Shown: in pieces, positions 34,473-47,700 of the stretch
Layout: every line of letters begins with the position of its first letter
Position numbering within the stretch: position 1 is the first letter of the stretch
Assembly: GCA_000469685.2 (NCBI GenBank)
Contig: LS997564.1
Span: 8,210,591 to 8,274,590 of the forward strand
Length of the DNA stretch: 64,000 nt
DNA from: Haemonchus contortus
Taxonomy: Eukaryota > Nematoda > Chromadorea > Rhabditida > Trichostrongylidae
Direction: 5' to 3'
Made by a program: the position numbers and the translations under genes
The notes under the pieces: generated by a model
Told to the model about the DNA's origin: nothing
Databases searched by the model: none
What the model saw: only the letters and a program-made list of their open reading frames with translations

Positions 34473-34589
34473 GGCTGCTTTCATAGTCCGCCGGAGGCTG
34501 TGCTAGCGGGGAGGAGGGAGGCAGACAGATAGGCAAACAGTCCACGCCCCTTCGAGGGGTTGAAAACAAACAACCCTCGAAGGGGCGTG
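34473..34589. mobile_element. Foldback MITE FB, truncated copy
   Basis: It begins with the FB terminus GGCTGCTTTCATAGTCCGCC and continues with the GGAGGAGGGAGGCAGACAG block shared with the copy at 46778. It ends in a 16-bp perfect hairpin (34543-34558 with 34574-34589, CACGCCCCTTCGAGGG / CCCTCGAAGGGGCGTG). The right terminal repeat is missing. Confidence 0.8.
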
Positions 34590-35690
34590 AACAGTTTTGC
34601 GCTGAAGTTGAATTCGTGGACGCTATCCAAAACGGGATTGGTCGGATCCGGAAATCGTTGTATGAATCTCGCTTGAGAAGTTCATTGACGATTCCTAGTT
34701 GTATACCCCATAAGTGCCCATACTGATGAAGGGCACCATGTTTTCTCAATACTTGGATAAGAAGTGCTTCTATATCGATATACTCGGCGGCCCTTTCGAA
34801 ATCGATGGACATAACGAGATCCTAGACTTTCAAGAGTTTCCAGAGAACTGCATAGCGTTTCAACATGATCGATAGCTAGTAGGGTAACAGGTTACCATTT
34901 CAATTCGACGGCTGCAAAAAGTTTCAAGGATCGAAAGATCAGATCACTCAGTAAATGCCAGACCTGTCTTACTGACACTGATCCTCTCCTTCCCCTACCC
35001 AGTACTATTGAACACCAGAAGGATGGTCCTACTCCTTTCCCTTTTTCCGTAGAGACACTTCACATCATACAGCAGTTTCTTGGTGGGCGTAAGTGGCACC
35101 TGTGACCAACGAATTCATTCTAGGTTCCATAGTTGGTGCGGCTTGTTGTTGCTGTATCTTTGTCCAGTTCCTTCTATTACGTTTAAAAACCTGTCTAATC
35201 TTTTTTTTTTTTTGTTCTTGCATTTCGAAGGAAGGAGCAGGATCCCCAGAAGTACTTGTAGTGAGTTGAAGTGAGTTATCTCGTCGTAAATAGCTAGTTC
35301 AGCTTTGCACTTCAATCAGACCGTCGTTGTCCTGGCTTCTATATATTTACCGTTCTTCGCTGAGGGAAATGGAAAGACAGGTTCTCTATCTCCAGTATTC
35401 AATCTTCAGTGCTTGTCTAAAATTCTGCACAATTTGTTTTTCTGGGAAGGATGCTTTGATAAAAGTTTCAGTGCTGAAAAAAGATTCTTCTACCTAGAGT
35501 GAACAACAACAGTAAGTGTACATTGTGATAAGATCGGTGTGATTCGTTTAATGGTGCTCGTTTGCGGAGAGCAGCGATGTGGGACTGCCGTTGTTGTCAT
35601 TGTATCGAATCCTGCAGTCTTGCCTGTGCAGTCCTGTCTTAATCTTGCAGCGTGCTGCCGTAGAAAGCACTGAACTGCTCAAAGTTCCGA
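34590..35690. other. Intergenic; upstream region of CES-B
   Basis: No exon recognised. A minus-strand frame at 34812-34468 runs through the foldback element and is not supported. From about 35520 the sequence aligns with the CES-A upstream region (TGCGGAGAGCAGCGATG block). Promoter motifs could not be pinned. Confidence 0.5.
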
Positions 35691-35692
35691 AT

Positions 35693-35719
35693 TTTCAGAG
35701 TTCTTGAAATAATCAAATC
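35693..35719 (+). promoter_or_regulatory. Putative spliced-leader acceptor and leader of CES-B
   Basis: ATTTTCAG ends at 35698; the 21-base leader before the ATG at 35720 matches that of CES-A in length and mostly in sequence. Confidence 0.55.
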
Positions 35720-38700
35720 ATGGGCCATGGATCAAGTTTTCCTAAGCCCTGTGGAGATTCTCGATTGGTAAAGACGAAATTCGGCTATGTCATTGGAAGG
35801 CGATTCATTTTTGACAAGTTGGAGGTACGATAAATTTGGCTAAGTGACTGAATTTCCAACAAGAAGTCCTAGTTTGATTGGTCAATTGACAGTATCGCTG
35901 ATATGTATGCACGAATGATAGCGATAAATGATAACCAATGATAAACTATTCCCATGAAGCGAAGAAATTCACTGTAGAATCTTCAACTTCTCTTTTATTG
36001 GATCCCGACCTGTTATACATAGTTTACGATGTCTGTATTTTTATTTATTTATTCATTCATTTATTTAAACTGCACTCATGGTGCGCATAGACTACAACGA
36101 ATGTGTGTTAATAACGCATGAAGGATAAGGATAAACTAAAACGAACAGTAATCAAAAACACGAACAGTAATTAAAAACAAAATGAAGAAGATAGAACAAG
36201 TAAACTACATCACCCTGACTGGATAGCTTAAGACGAGTCGCCAACAACATAGGTGATCGGAATTCATGTCAAATTGGTCCAAACAGATAACCACAACAGC
36301 CACACATAAATACCCGCAGGAGTGAGAGTACCACATTTGAAACAGAACCACTCAACAGACAGCATATACGTGGTATAGTAAAGTGACAAGTCAGCCTAGG
36401 CAACGCAACCGACCGTAGTCGTTCCCGGGCGGGCCACGTAGGAGCCTCTTTGATCTGAATACGAACCCAGGGCGTAAGACCGAGGCCCAATTATTCAAAG
36501 AGTACTTGTAGACTTGCACTGAGTTTAGATCGTCATACGAAAATGAGAGGCAGGTATATCTGAATAGCTGAGTGATTGAGTGCACAAAGACACGGACCAA
36601 AGGAGCCTTTAAGTCAATACTATTATAAAACCCTTGTGGAAACTGAACAGAACGACTCGGAAGCATGTCTGTGGCCACAAGCCAGAGGAGATGTCCAAGC
36701 TCCACATCAAACATACACGGGTTAAGTGGTGTTGTTAGTACATAAGAAAACGTCGGGTGCTTACTAAGGACAAAATTGACAAGAACCAGTGAACTTTCCT
36801 GCATAAGCTATAAAATTGCCCAACTGCATGATTATACGGTCGAGGCGAAGGACGATAATGTAAAACAACGGATAGGCAGAAGCAGCAACGGTAGGTACAT
36901 CATTCTTTATTCTCCAGTAACAAGCTTTTAGAAAATTTCTCTCAATTTTATTTCTCAATTACCGAAGACTCATAGGCAACGATTGGTAGCGAATAACTGA
37001 AACTCGACCGTCGTATGCACGACCAAGTCCCCAGTTGGTAGCTACTAATCGTGTACGGTACAAGTACGAAGCTCTTGAAAAAACTCTTGGGCATGCCCTA
37101 GGCTTCCATCGGATGGGTTGATTCAATGCTCTCTCCTAACAGACATCCGAATCAAGGTGCTCAGTTCTAGATACTGTATAACATAGTTTGATCTGGTAGC
37201 CTTAGTGACCGCTTAATATTAATCAACCTAAAGTCCAAACTCTATTCCAGGTCGACGCGTTCCAAGGAATCCCATTTGCGAAGCCACCTGTGGGAGAATT
37301 ACGATTCAAGGTAGATTCCCTGAAATTTCGACGTAATTGCGAATGTAATAGAGAAATTTTTAGAAACCTGAATGGCCAGTACCATGGGATGACGTGAAGG
37401 TAGCTAAAGGATTCGCGGCAAGAGGGATTCAGAAAGACGTGCACCAATTGGAGACATTGAAGGTTACTTACGTTCTGTGCTAAGTTTTCAAGGTACAGAC
37501 TTCTAACCTCAGTCAGGGTCAGAATGATCAGTCACTAAAAATCCTAATTCCTACCGTGATTGCGCCACTGCTTTATTTTGGCACTACCTGAAAAGTAGGC
37601 GTTATTTCACGAGATACAGTAATGCGAAACATAAGTGGGATTTCGGTAAGAAACTCCCTCACACTGATGTTTGCCCTTTATGCCGAAATCAATCGAGGTC
37701 GATCACGGCCCGTCTCAAGTACTTTTCTTAATTGAGTAAACTATGTTTTTATTTACAGCTAGGGAAGACTTCGGAAGATAATCTCTATCTGAATGTATTC
37801 ACGCCGGCATGGAGCCCCGATATTGGCTCACCAGGATTCGCCGTCCTGGTGTTCATCCATGGAGGTGGCTTCATCTGCGACAGTGCGGTGAAGTATGGCG
37901 ATGTCGGTATCTGCGAGCATCTGGTATGAAATTTATCATTTTGTTTCGAATTACCTCTCTACAGGCGAACAGCAGAGAGGTCGTGGTTTTCCTGTTCCTT
38001 GAAGACCAGGCGATCTGTTTAGTGTACAAAAGGAGTGGTCATTGTGACAATACAATATCGCCTCGGATTCCTCGGCTTCTTCACCACTGGAGACGAACAT
38101 TGTCCAGGGAACCTTGCCCTCTGGGATCAGACCCTTGCTCTCAGATGGATTCAGGTGAGTTTTATCCTAATAAGACTTGATTGACAAATTGGAAAAAAAT
38201 TGGTGATATTGCACAAGGCACTCCGATTGCTGTTGTACCCATTCTCTAGTTCTCCTACATGGGAATTGTTCAGGAAAAAAATGAAGAAAAAAAGAGGTAG
38301 AGTGGGATGAAGTAAAGAGGTGTCGCCTATCAGCGATAGAAGTTTTGGCTTCATTCCGCGGACAACTCATCCTCTCATCTATCTCTCCGGGCTCGACTGA
38401 ACGGGCCGGCTACGTCCGGGAGCATAGGGGCATTGGCATGTTCTACGGAACCTCCAAAAGTTATTCTATAGGCCAGACACTCATTTGACATCCTCCAATT
38501 CTGGGTTTAAAATCACTGTCTGGGTGCACCAAAGACGAGGGTTAATTAGGAGCCACAGACTTAAATATTGATTATTTTATTTACAAAACTTTGACATACA
38601 GAACAGAAATTCACTGTTTAGGAGAACATTGCTTTTTTCAATGGCAATCCCAAAAACGTAACGGTCATGGGCCAGTCTGCCGGCGGAGCCTGTGTGGATC

Positions 38701-41700
38701 TGTTGAGCATATGCCCCCATTCGAGAGGTCGAAAAACTTGAGCTTCTCTTTTTCCACTTTTTCTGATTACTAGAGACAAAATAGTTTTTGTCCAAAGACT
38801 GTTTTTTTTTCAAAAACAGATCTGGGCTATCGCCAGTTCACTAGTATGGATCAGCCGCTGAGTAGATACGTAGATATATGTAGATAGATAGTAGAACAAG
38901 TCCGGTATCAATAAGTCGACTCAGAAGGGTTTGAAATTTGAATGGATTGAGCTGGTATCTATCTGAAACAATCTATTCCCATCTGTGCTTTTGGGGTAGA
39001 CGGCATTGGCTACTATCCAACCTCAGTGGCAATATTGTTGCGGATGCTGGGTGGCACAGGTACTTTAGTCCAAATGGAGAGAAACAGATATCGCAAAGCA
39101 CCTCAACTGCTCGTATCGGGTGAAGGACTCCAGGACCACTTGGATCTCCCATTTCACTTATAACTATACCAAAATTCATGTAATATATTTAGATCTGTTC
39201 CACAAGGTGGTCCTCATAGCAGGAAATGCAAATTGTTCGTGGGCCATAAACGACAATATGGTAGAAGAATGTCGTAAATTTGCTGAAAGAAACGGTATTC
39301 ACGACTCGCGCGATTCCAAAAAGGTGGTTATGTTCCAAGAAAAACTTTATTCCAATTTCTCAGTGCCAATTGCGAAATCATTTTCAAGGATTCATCAGTT
39401 TCAAGGATTAGAATTGGAAAAACTCTCTGACTTTATGTCTCTAGCAATACGCTCAGTGTTTTTCTGGATAGTGATTGTAAAAGTAGAAGAAGTCTTGGTT
39501 TGATCACAGATCAGATGATCTTTAGAAAATTGCTCGCAGCGAGATATGCATTAGCTAGTTGTCCTGCCGCATGGCATGTCTTCGTACTACCATTCACGGC
39601 TGGAGAGCGAGTGAAAGTAGGCCAGACCCAAATAAAACCATTTGCCATGGTTGTATTTCCTCGCCTTTCGTTGTTTTGCATCACTTTGGTGAACTTATTC
39701 ATAAAAGTCAGTACTGGATCTACTACAGTTGTGCAAAACTTTTCTAAGAAAAATTGGGAAAAATTTTTGAATTTTTCAATCTCGTCGAACGGACCGCAAC
39801 TGATGTGGAGAAGAGGTGAAACTGGGGAGAAAGGGTATAGAAATAAGAGCTCGAAAAGTTTCTAGTTTTTCGAGGCCCTGCCAGTACCATAACAGGACTT
39901 GACCTTCATTGAAAGGTAGGAGGCGCTAGAAATGGAAAAGTTTCCACTGAAGAATGATCCATTTTATGCTGACATCTTCCTTATAAAACACTTTTTTTGT
40001 GAAATATCTTATGGTGAGCTCGGAACTCCACTAAAAAAATGTCAGAACCTTGCGTTGTGATGGTACTGGCTTAAAAACGTATATCTCGAAGGACACATAT
40101 TCTTTAGACTATTCTAGATGATTGATGCCCTACGACAGTTGCCAGCTGCTGAATTCGCATTACCCCTGATAGACAAAGTAGGAACGATCGCAAAATGTTG
40201 TCCCGTTGGTCCACGCCTCGACTTTGATTTCATTCCAAAGGTTCAGTGAAGTTTAGTCAGGGTTGCATCCCAAAATACTTGATCCTCTGACCCAAGTGTG
40301 CACCATACGAAATGTTCAGAGTGTCGGCCAGTTACGTAAAGAGGCTCCACCTAAACCGATGCTGATTGGATGCAGTGCTTCAGAAGGTCTCCTGTTTTGT
40401 AAGTTTTCTGCTTCAGCCTAGCTTGGCTCAATGCGTATATTTTTCTTATTCAATTTATATATATATATATATATATTTCGCCTGTTTGGAGAGTTATGGA
40501 CAAAACTTTGCCCTCGGACGGGACTCGAACTCAAAGTTTTGCCTATAACTCACCAACCTGGTGGAAATTACGGATCGCGTGCTGCGGTCATATAACAGCT
40601 TCTAACAAAACATCAAGTCATTATATTGTGTGTGTTTATATTTCATAAATTGACGAAGGTGGTGTAGTGCAAGTGGCGCATTTCACACATCCATTGCCAC
40701 GGGTTTGAATCCTGGATCGATGTCCGCCTAAGCCATCTAGATCTTCCATCCCTGCGAGGTCGGTCAATTGGTACCAGACTCGTCTGAGAGGATGAAAGCA
40801 ATGACTTGTACATCGCCTTGCCACCGCTATTCAGTGTATAGGTCACATACACATTCATTCATACGCCACTACGATTCTGATGGGAGTCGAATGCGTGAGC
40901 GTATCCCCCAGACGAGTTCGATTGAGACTTTATCCCTCTTCCTTATATATAAAGCAGTAACTTGGTTTGTCGGTATGTCGGTATGTCGGTTTGTCCGTCT
41001 GTCCGTCCGGGTTACTTTATGATTTTGGTAAAGGTAGTGATATGGAAAACTTATCCTTCTTATATTAGGTTGTTCGGAAAGGAATGCGCGTTGAATTTGT
41101 CCATTCATTTCTCCACAACTATAGGAAATTTCTTGAAACAGTTTTGCGTATCAGAAATAGATTTTCATAGCGCATCTTTTGATATATATTTGGCTATGTC
41201 TACTTTGTTTTTTCTGAGGAAAAAAGTTTGAAAGGTGCCTGACCAAAAATTCCTTTCGCGAGCTCCCACGTGGTACAACTTCAAGCAAGGAAAATCGACT
41301 GCTAAATCACATCGTGTTATATCTGAAGTATACGGCGAGGAAGCTCTGACAGAAAGTCAGTGTCGACGATGGTTCCAGCCTTTCAAACACGGTAATGAAA
41401 GCTTGACGAAGAACATGGAGGTTGGCCACAATTCGTCGATAACCAAGTGTTGAAGACCACCATTAAATTGGATTCACACCAGACCACCCTAGAACTGGCA
41501 ATACATGTTGGCTGCTCAAACTCTACCATCCATGAACATTTGCCGTCAATTGGCAAGAAGAACAGGTGCGGAAAAAGGGTACTGCACCAGCTAAGCGAAG
41601 CAGACCAGGCAACACAAGAGGCGTTGGCCGAAATTCTTCTTCATCGCTCCAAGGACAGCGGTTTTTTTCAACTGGCTTCGACAAGACAACACAAAAAAGA

Positions 41701-44700
41701 CAGTGGTTAGACGCCGGTGACACTCCAAAACTCACTCTGAAACCGGATATACACGGCAGAAAAGTGATGCTCTGTGTCTGGTGGAACGGCAAAGGTTGAG
41801 TGTAGTTTGAAGTCCTGAATTCGGGTCAATCGGTTACGGCCGACATTTGCGAAGATCAATTGAACCGCGTGGATCAAGCATTGTCTCGTCAAAGTGTCGT
41901 CGTCAAAAGTTCTCCGCGGCAGCTCTCGTCCACATGATGCGAAAACCACCTTGGAAAAAAATTGAGGAATTGAGCTGGGAAGTACTGCCTCATCCGCCAT
42001 ACAGCCCAGATCTCGCACCATTCGATTACCATTTGTTACGGTCACGCAGTACTGGCCGAGAGAAAATTCAAAAACCGCGAAAAAGTCCAACTCAGGGTGT
42101 CCAACTACTTTGAGTCGCAGCCGACCGAGTTCTTCAGAAGAAGAACCCATTCTTTGCGTAAAGGTAGGCAACAAGTCATTGACAGTAATGGAGAATATCT
42201 TCTGACTTGATCTTGTTTGGTCTCGTTCTTATAATAAAAAATTTTTTGAACTTAAACGCGCATTCCTTCCCGAACAACCTAATATATAAAGCATTCACTT
42301 TGTGGGTGGGTTAATGGAGTAAAGTGAGCACTGCGAGGTGAAGTGAGTATTTTAAACTGTGATTTCTACTGTACTGTACTCGCACTACTTCGACACTGTT
42401 ACTTCGATCGATAGTGGCATGGTACTATGTTTGTCTACGCAGTATTTGGAATTTAACTCCCACATTCATTTTTTCACTGCCTACCCTTCTCATACCACTC
42501 TAACAAACCGCAGTGAAATTTTCTTCTACCCTACGGCGAAGTGGAACCGATCGGCTGCCTCGTCGCTTTCTTTTGAATTTATTGGGTTGTCGGAAAAGTA
42601 TTTGCGCATTTTGGTTTCCATGTTGTGAAATCTTTGGGGATTGCTCTAGAGCCTTGAAGCACAGGAATCTGTGTAAGTGCAGGTCAATGCTCTCTCCACA
42701 CCATATCTGCCGTAGCATTTCGCAACGGTTATGGCTGCAAGAATCGCTCTCGACCCAAAGCGAGTCAGACTGCCTTTACTTTATAAGTTCAGAAAAACGT
42801 TAATTTAAATCGAGCGACATGGGAAATATGCGATCCGATAGGATCATCTATTGTCTCTAACGGCACAACAAGAAGTTGGTACAACAGGTTCAAAAATGGA
42901 CACTTTGACTAGACCGAAAAAACACTGTCTGGGAGACCAATTGACCTGAGTGACCTCCTGGAACTGGTTGAAGAGGTTTCCAGGTGTAGCACCCGTCAGC
43001 TGAAACAGGACCTCATAGCCATCACGACACAGCAGCTGTCCATTTGCATTGCCTCGGAAAGACATGGAGATTCGGAGATATGGATAAGTTGTGATTTGGG
43101 TGGCCACCACCTCCAAATGAAGAGGGATTCATGCCTGAACTTTATGACTTCCCGACGCACCTTCGCATGGCTGGAAGACTTAATAACTGGTGACGAGAAG
43201 TGTGTTCTCTACTCAAACCACACGAGGAAACGCGAGTGGCTTGGATGCGTAGAGCATGGAATCTCGACCTCCAACCCAGAATTCCTACCTCAGCAGGCAA
43301 TGCCAAGCGTTTGAAGCCATTTGAAAGGATCGTTTACTGGAACGTTCTACCACCAAACTCCGCTGTCGGCACTGAAGCCTAGTGTGCTTCGTGGACCGGA
43401 TTCCTGCAGCTCTAGGAGAGAAACTGAGGAAAGTCTATTTTCTCCACGACAGTGCTCCCCCACACTTTTCGAAGGAGGCTCAGAAAAAGTTTCAAAGCTT
43501 GAGATGGCATGTTCTGGTCCACCCACCGTATTCAACAGACCTGGCTCCAACGGATTATCATCTGCTCCTGTCGCTGTCAAACCATCCGAAAAATAAGAAG
43601 TTCGATTATGTGAATTAACTCGAGACGTACATTGACGTCTTCTACTTCTCGAAACCTCAGGAATTCTATGCAATTAGGAACCACAAGTTGCCTGATAAAT
43701 GGCAATACTTTGTCGATAGTCAAGGTGCATATATATGTTAATTATTAGTTGTCGTGAAGGAAAAAAATAAAATTGAAAAAAATTTGCAAAAGGTGCAAAG
43801 ACTTTTCCGACAACCTAATATTTAGCGCATGTGCGCAAACAACACCACATATTAGCTACATTGATTGTTTCTGCTGAGCTCTCCTTCTTCCCTACAATAA
43901 TATATTGCCCCTTCCCCTTCAGCGTTTATGAAAAGAGAAAAATCACTTAACACCGCTGATAGTTAAGCTCTTTTCTTTGTTAGCTTTACTGGCACAGCGT
44001 CTTATCTCTGTCTGACCAACCTGTTCGGTCAACCGAAAATTTCGAATGGTACTCACTACTGTTCTTACGTGTTGATAACACCACTACCAAAGCCTGCCGA
44101 TTTCCACCCATCCTGCCGATTTCCACATTTTGGAAGTCGGATTGATTTTGTTGCAACGGATATCTAAATGAAGAGAAAACGGGATGCCTTAACGAGTCAC
44201 AAACATCCTACTTCAAATAATTCCCTAAGTTGTCTGACCGGAAATTCATAACTCCTGTCACCGTGGACCTAGAGCGTTCAAATTTGGTAGGAGTAAGGGG
44301 AGCAGGATGGGAACACTTATGATGAAAATTTTAGGTCGCAAATTCATAACTCCTGTCCCCGTGGACCTAGAGCATTCAAACTTGATAGGAGCACAGGCGA
44401 CAGGACGGGAACACTGATGATATGTGAAAGAGGTGGTAACCATTGGAAGGAGTCGGTAAAGCATCTCAGAAGGCGAGAGCCGCAGGATCCGCTACCTATT
44501 TCGTACTAACGGTGGAGCATTGGAGCTTCAGTAAGAGATATGGATAAGAAGAGATTATAGATCTTAAGTGATAATTATTGATAACAACTGTTAGAGATAA
44601 CGAGCCATAGAAGACGGGAGTCATTAGGTCTACAACGTCTCTCATATTAACGGTGGAACACTTTAATAGGTGATGTGGGACATGAAAGGAGGTGATTGGT

Positions 44701-47700
44701 GACAAGGACTGATAACAAACGAGCAAGAGCTGACAATGAGCCCATGTAGAAGGCTAGAGCGAATAGGTTCGTTATCCCCTTCATGTCAAGAGTCATACCT
44801 TGGTATTCAAACATTGTTCGTTGATTTTTTTCATTCAATAAGACAGGTATCTGCAGTGATAGAAACTGATCAAAGGCAATTCTCCATAACGATATGAAAA
44901 TTTGGTTTACTTTTCGCTGTTGGATTACGACCGCTATCCAGCAAGGTTTCTGACTAAATGACACATCAAGATTTCTTTTTGTTTCGATATCTTTTGTGAC
45001 TAAACTCATCCGACCGCCGATGATCTGGGATTCCCAATTAGTGATAAACCCGTAGCGAAGAAAAGTTCGCAGATAACCAAATCTGATAATCTGCGGCATT
45101 ATCACTCGACAACATTTGTGAGTACCATTCAAAACTTCAATTGTCAGTCAGTTAAGCTATCATCGGGGCATGTCTTTGAGATGAATTTGATGTCTTGATT
45201 TGATTTGAGGTAGTCTCGTCATACTTCAAAAAAAGCGTATGTGATACGTTACGACGACATAATCTATTCAAGCTCTGTTTCAGTTTCATACTCTCTCCCA
45301 GCTAAACAGCGGATATAAACTTCGAGGAAGGGAAAAAATTCCTTCAGTTCAACATTGCTCGAGATAGGGTGTTTGACAAAAGAAGGAAGAGAGCCCGGCG
45401 TTAGCTGGGCGATCCGACTGGTAGTAGGATAAGTGGTAAGGAAAGAAAAGTGAAGCCTTTGGCATTGATACTTTTTGGAATGCCCGCTGCAACCGACTAC
45501 CATTCAGAGTCGTAACTGCGTATTGGACGCGTTTGCAGCCTATACAATGACTTGTAGAGACCAGCCGATGTGTGCAAGTCGGCACTTTTATCCTCCCAGA
45601 CGAGTCTGATCCCAATCAACCAGCTCTGGTAAAACTTGGCTGACCTGAGCTTTAATATCGTAGTGGCGTAATGAGTGCGTATGTGGCCTACACAATGACT
45701 TGCGGTGGCCAGCCGATGTACAAGTCAGTGCTTTTATCGCCCAGACGAGTCTGGTATCAATTAACCTACCCCGAATGGATGGAAGGCTTGGTTGTCCTAG
45801 TCGGATACCGACCCAGGATTCGAACCCGTGACCATGCGTGCGTGATAGCGCGCCACTTGCTTCTACATATTCTCCGCCCACATTGTTTGATGCACTTGTG
45901 AAAAACACTCTTTTCTTTTGAATTTGAGAAAAACATTCTGAAAAACCCATTTAATTGGTTTCCCACTCTTTCTCGTTGAGATCAGAATTTAGGACTATTT
46001 TGAAGTCTACCTATAGACGAAGTTTTTGTTTGAGAACTATAGACATTTACCATATTACTTTGTTATCATATTCTTAAATTTATTTTTTGTTGCCTGTTAT
46101 TTTCATTTTATTCAGTGGGCTTCGGGTACGGGAAGGACCATTCAGTCAGTACAATTATGGAGTATATTTCGGAACTAGTCCCCGAAAGCGAGTACCCTCA
46201 CACGTTCAAGAAATTGCGAGAGGAAATTTTACAAAAGCTCGTCACTGACCTTCAAAACCCTGTCGAAGTGACCCGAGCATTCACAGAGGTGTGATTTTTT
46301 CTCGTTTTTTTTATGGTGATCTCCTGGAACTTTCTTTTTCATTTCAGACGCTTGGCGATTTATTCGTAAACATCGCACTTCAACAGACAATTTTGGAAAC
46401 ATTGGAGGCACGCGATGATTTCGATGCTCCCGTGTATTTTTACTCATACGAGTACTATAACCCGAATAGTTTTGGACCACTGTCATTACAATGGCCATTC
46501 AAAGGCAGTTGTTCTATTCATGTATTGCTCTTAGAAATTCGGTTGCGGGAAGTGTAACAGCGGCAGGGGCTTAGGTAAAAAAGGTCACTAAAATGAAATA
46601 TTACTGGGGGTAACGGGACTTCTCCCCGAATTCCCACGGCCTGCGGCAGTGGTTCCGCGGCTACTCTCCGTAGCATTTCACTGGGAATTTGAATCTTTCC
46701 CTTCTTTCCCATCGCGTGCGGCTAGTACGACACGCCGTTCTAGGACACCAGGGACTATGGTGGGACAGGACGGGTATGGCTGCTTTCATAGTCCGCCGGC
46801 CGGCCGGCGTGCCAGCCGAGGCAGTGCTAGGAGGGAGGGATCCGGGAACTTCTCCCCTAACACGGCGTCGCACACGCCGCACCCGCCGCCTATCGCAGGA
46901 TTGCGATGGAAGATTAGAGCGCGCAATTTCTAGGTAGAGAGTCCTTTAATTATTTGAATTGGGTGGCCGCTCTTTTCAATTCCAATGCGGTCTTGACCGT
47001 CGTTTATATAGGAGGAGTCATTTCAATTTATCAAGTCTAATAAACATGAAAGCTAAAAAGAAACAGAAGAAAAAACGAACAAATCCAATGAAAAAGCAAG
47101 CCAATCAACGAAAAATATCGCGTCCTATCGATTGGCGGGAGGCGGGGTGAGTATGGTAATTGCAGTAACATTAGCCGCATGCCGCAAGGGAGAATGCCGC
47201 GATAGGGGAGAAGTTCCGTTACCCAGGGGGGACGAGGGAGGCAGACAGTCGGCCAGCCCGAAGGGCTGTAAACAACGAGGGACAAGATCAAAAATCAAAC
47301 AACGAAGGGCTTGTACAAATGGTTCTTGATCTTGTCTCTCGTTGTTTACAGCCCTTCGAAGGGCTGGCCCACTATCTGCCTCCCTCCTCCCCCCTAGCAC
47401 TGCCTCGACTGACACGCCGGCCAGCCGGCGGACTATGAAAGCAGCCTATGAGATAGGGTAGGTGTTAAAGGATTGTCAACCTCTTTTTTGCGCTCTTTCT
47501 CCTTCAGACGAGTATTCATCACTCGTCTTTGAATTCATTCTTTTAAATTTCTAATTACAGAAACTACTTGCAGATGCAACACATTGTACCGAACTGGCCT
47601 ATATTTTTGCTGTGGGAATCGTCTGGAATTTCGATTTTAACGACGATGACAAACGCATGCTAGAGTTGACGACAAAAATGTGGACTAATTTCGCCAAATA

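Noticed and set aside
40456..40476. CRISPR-like or regulatory array from TA repeats
   Set aside because: Simple microsatellite DNA in a eukaryotic intron; no spacer-repeat structure anywhere in the window.
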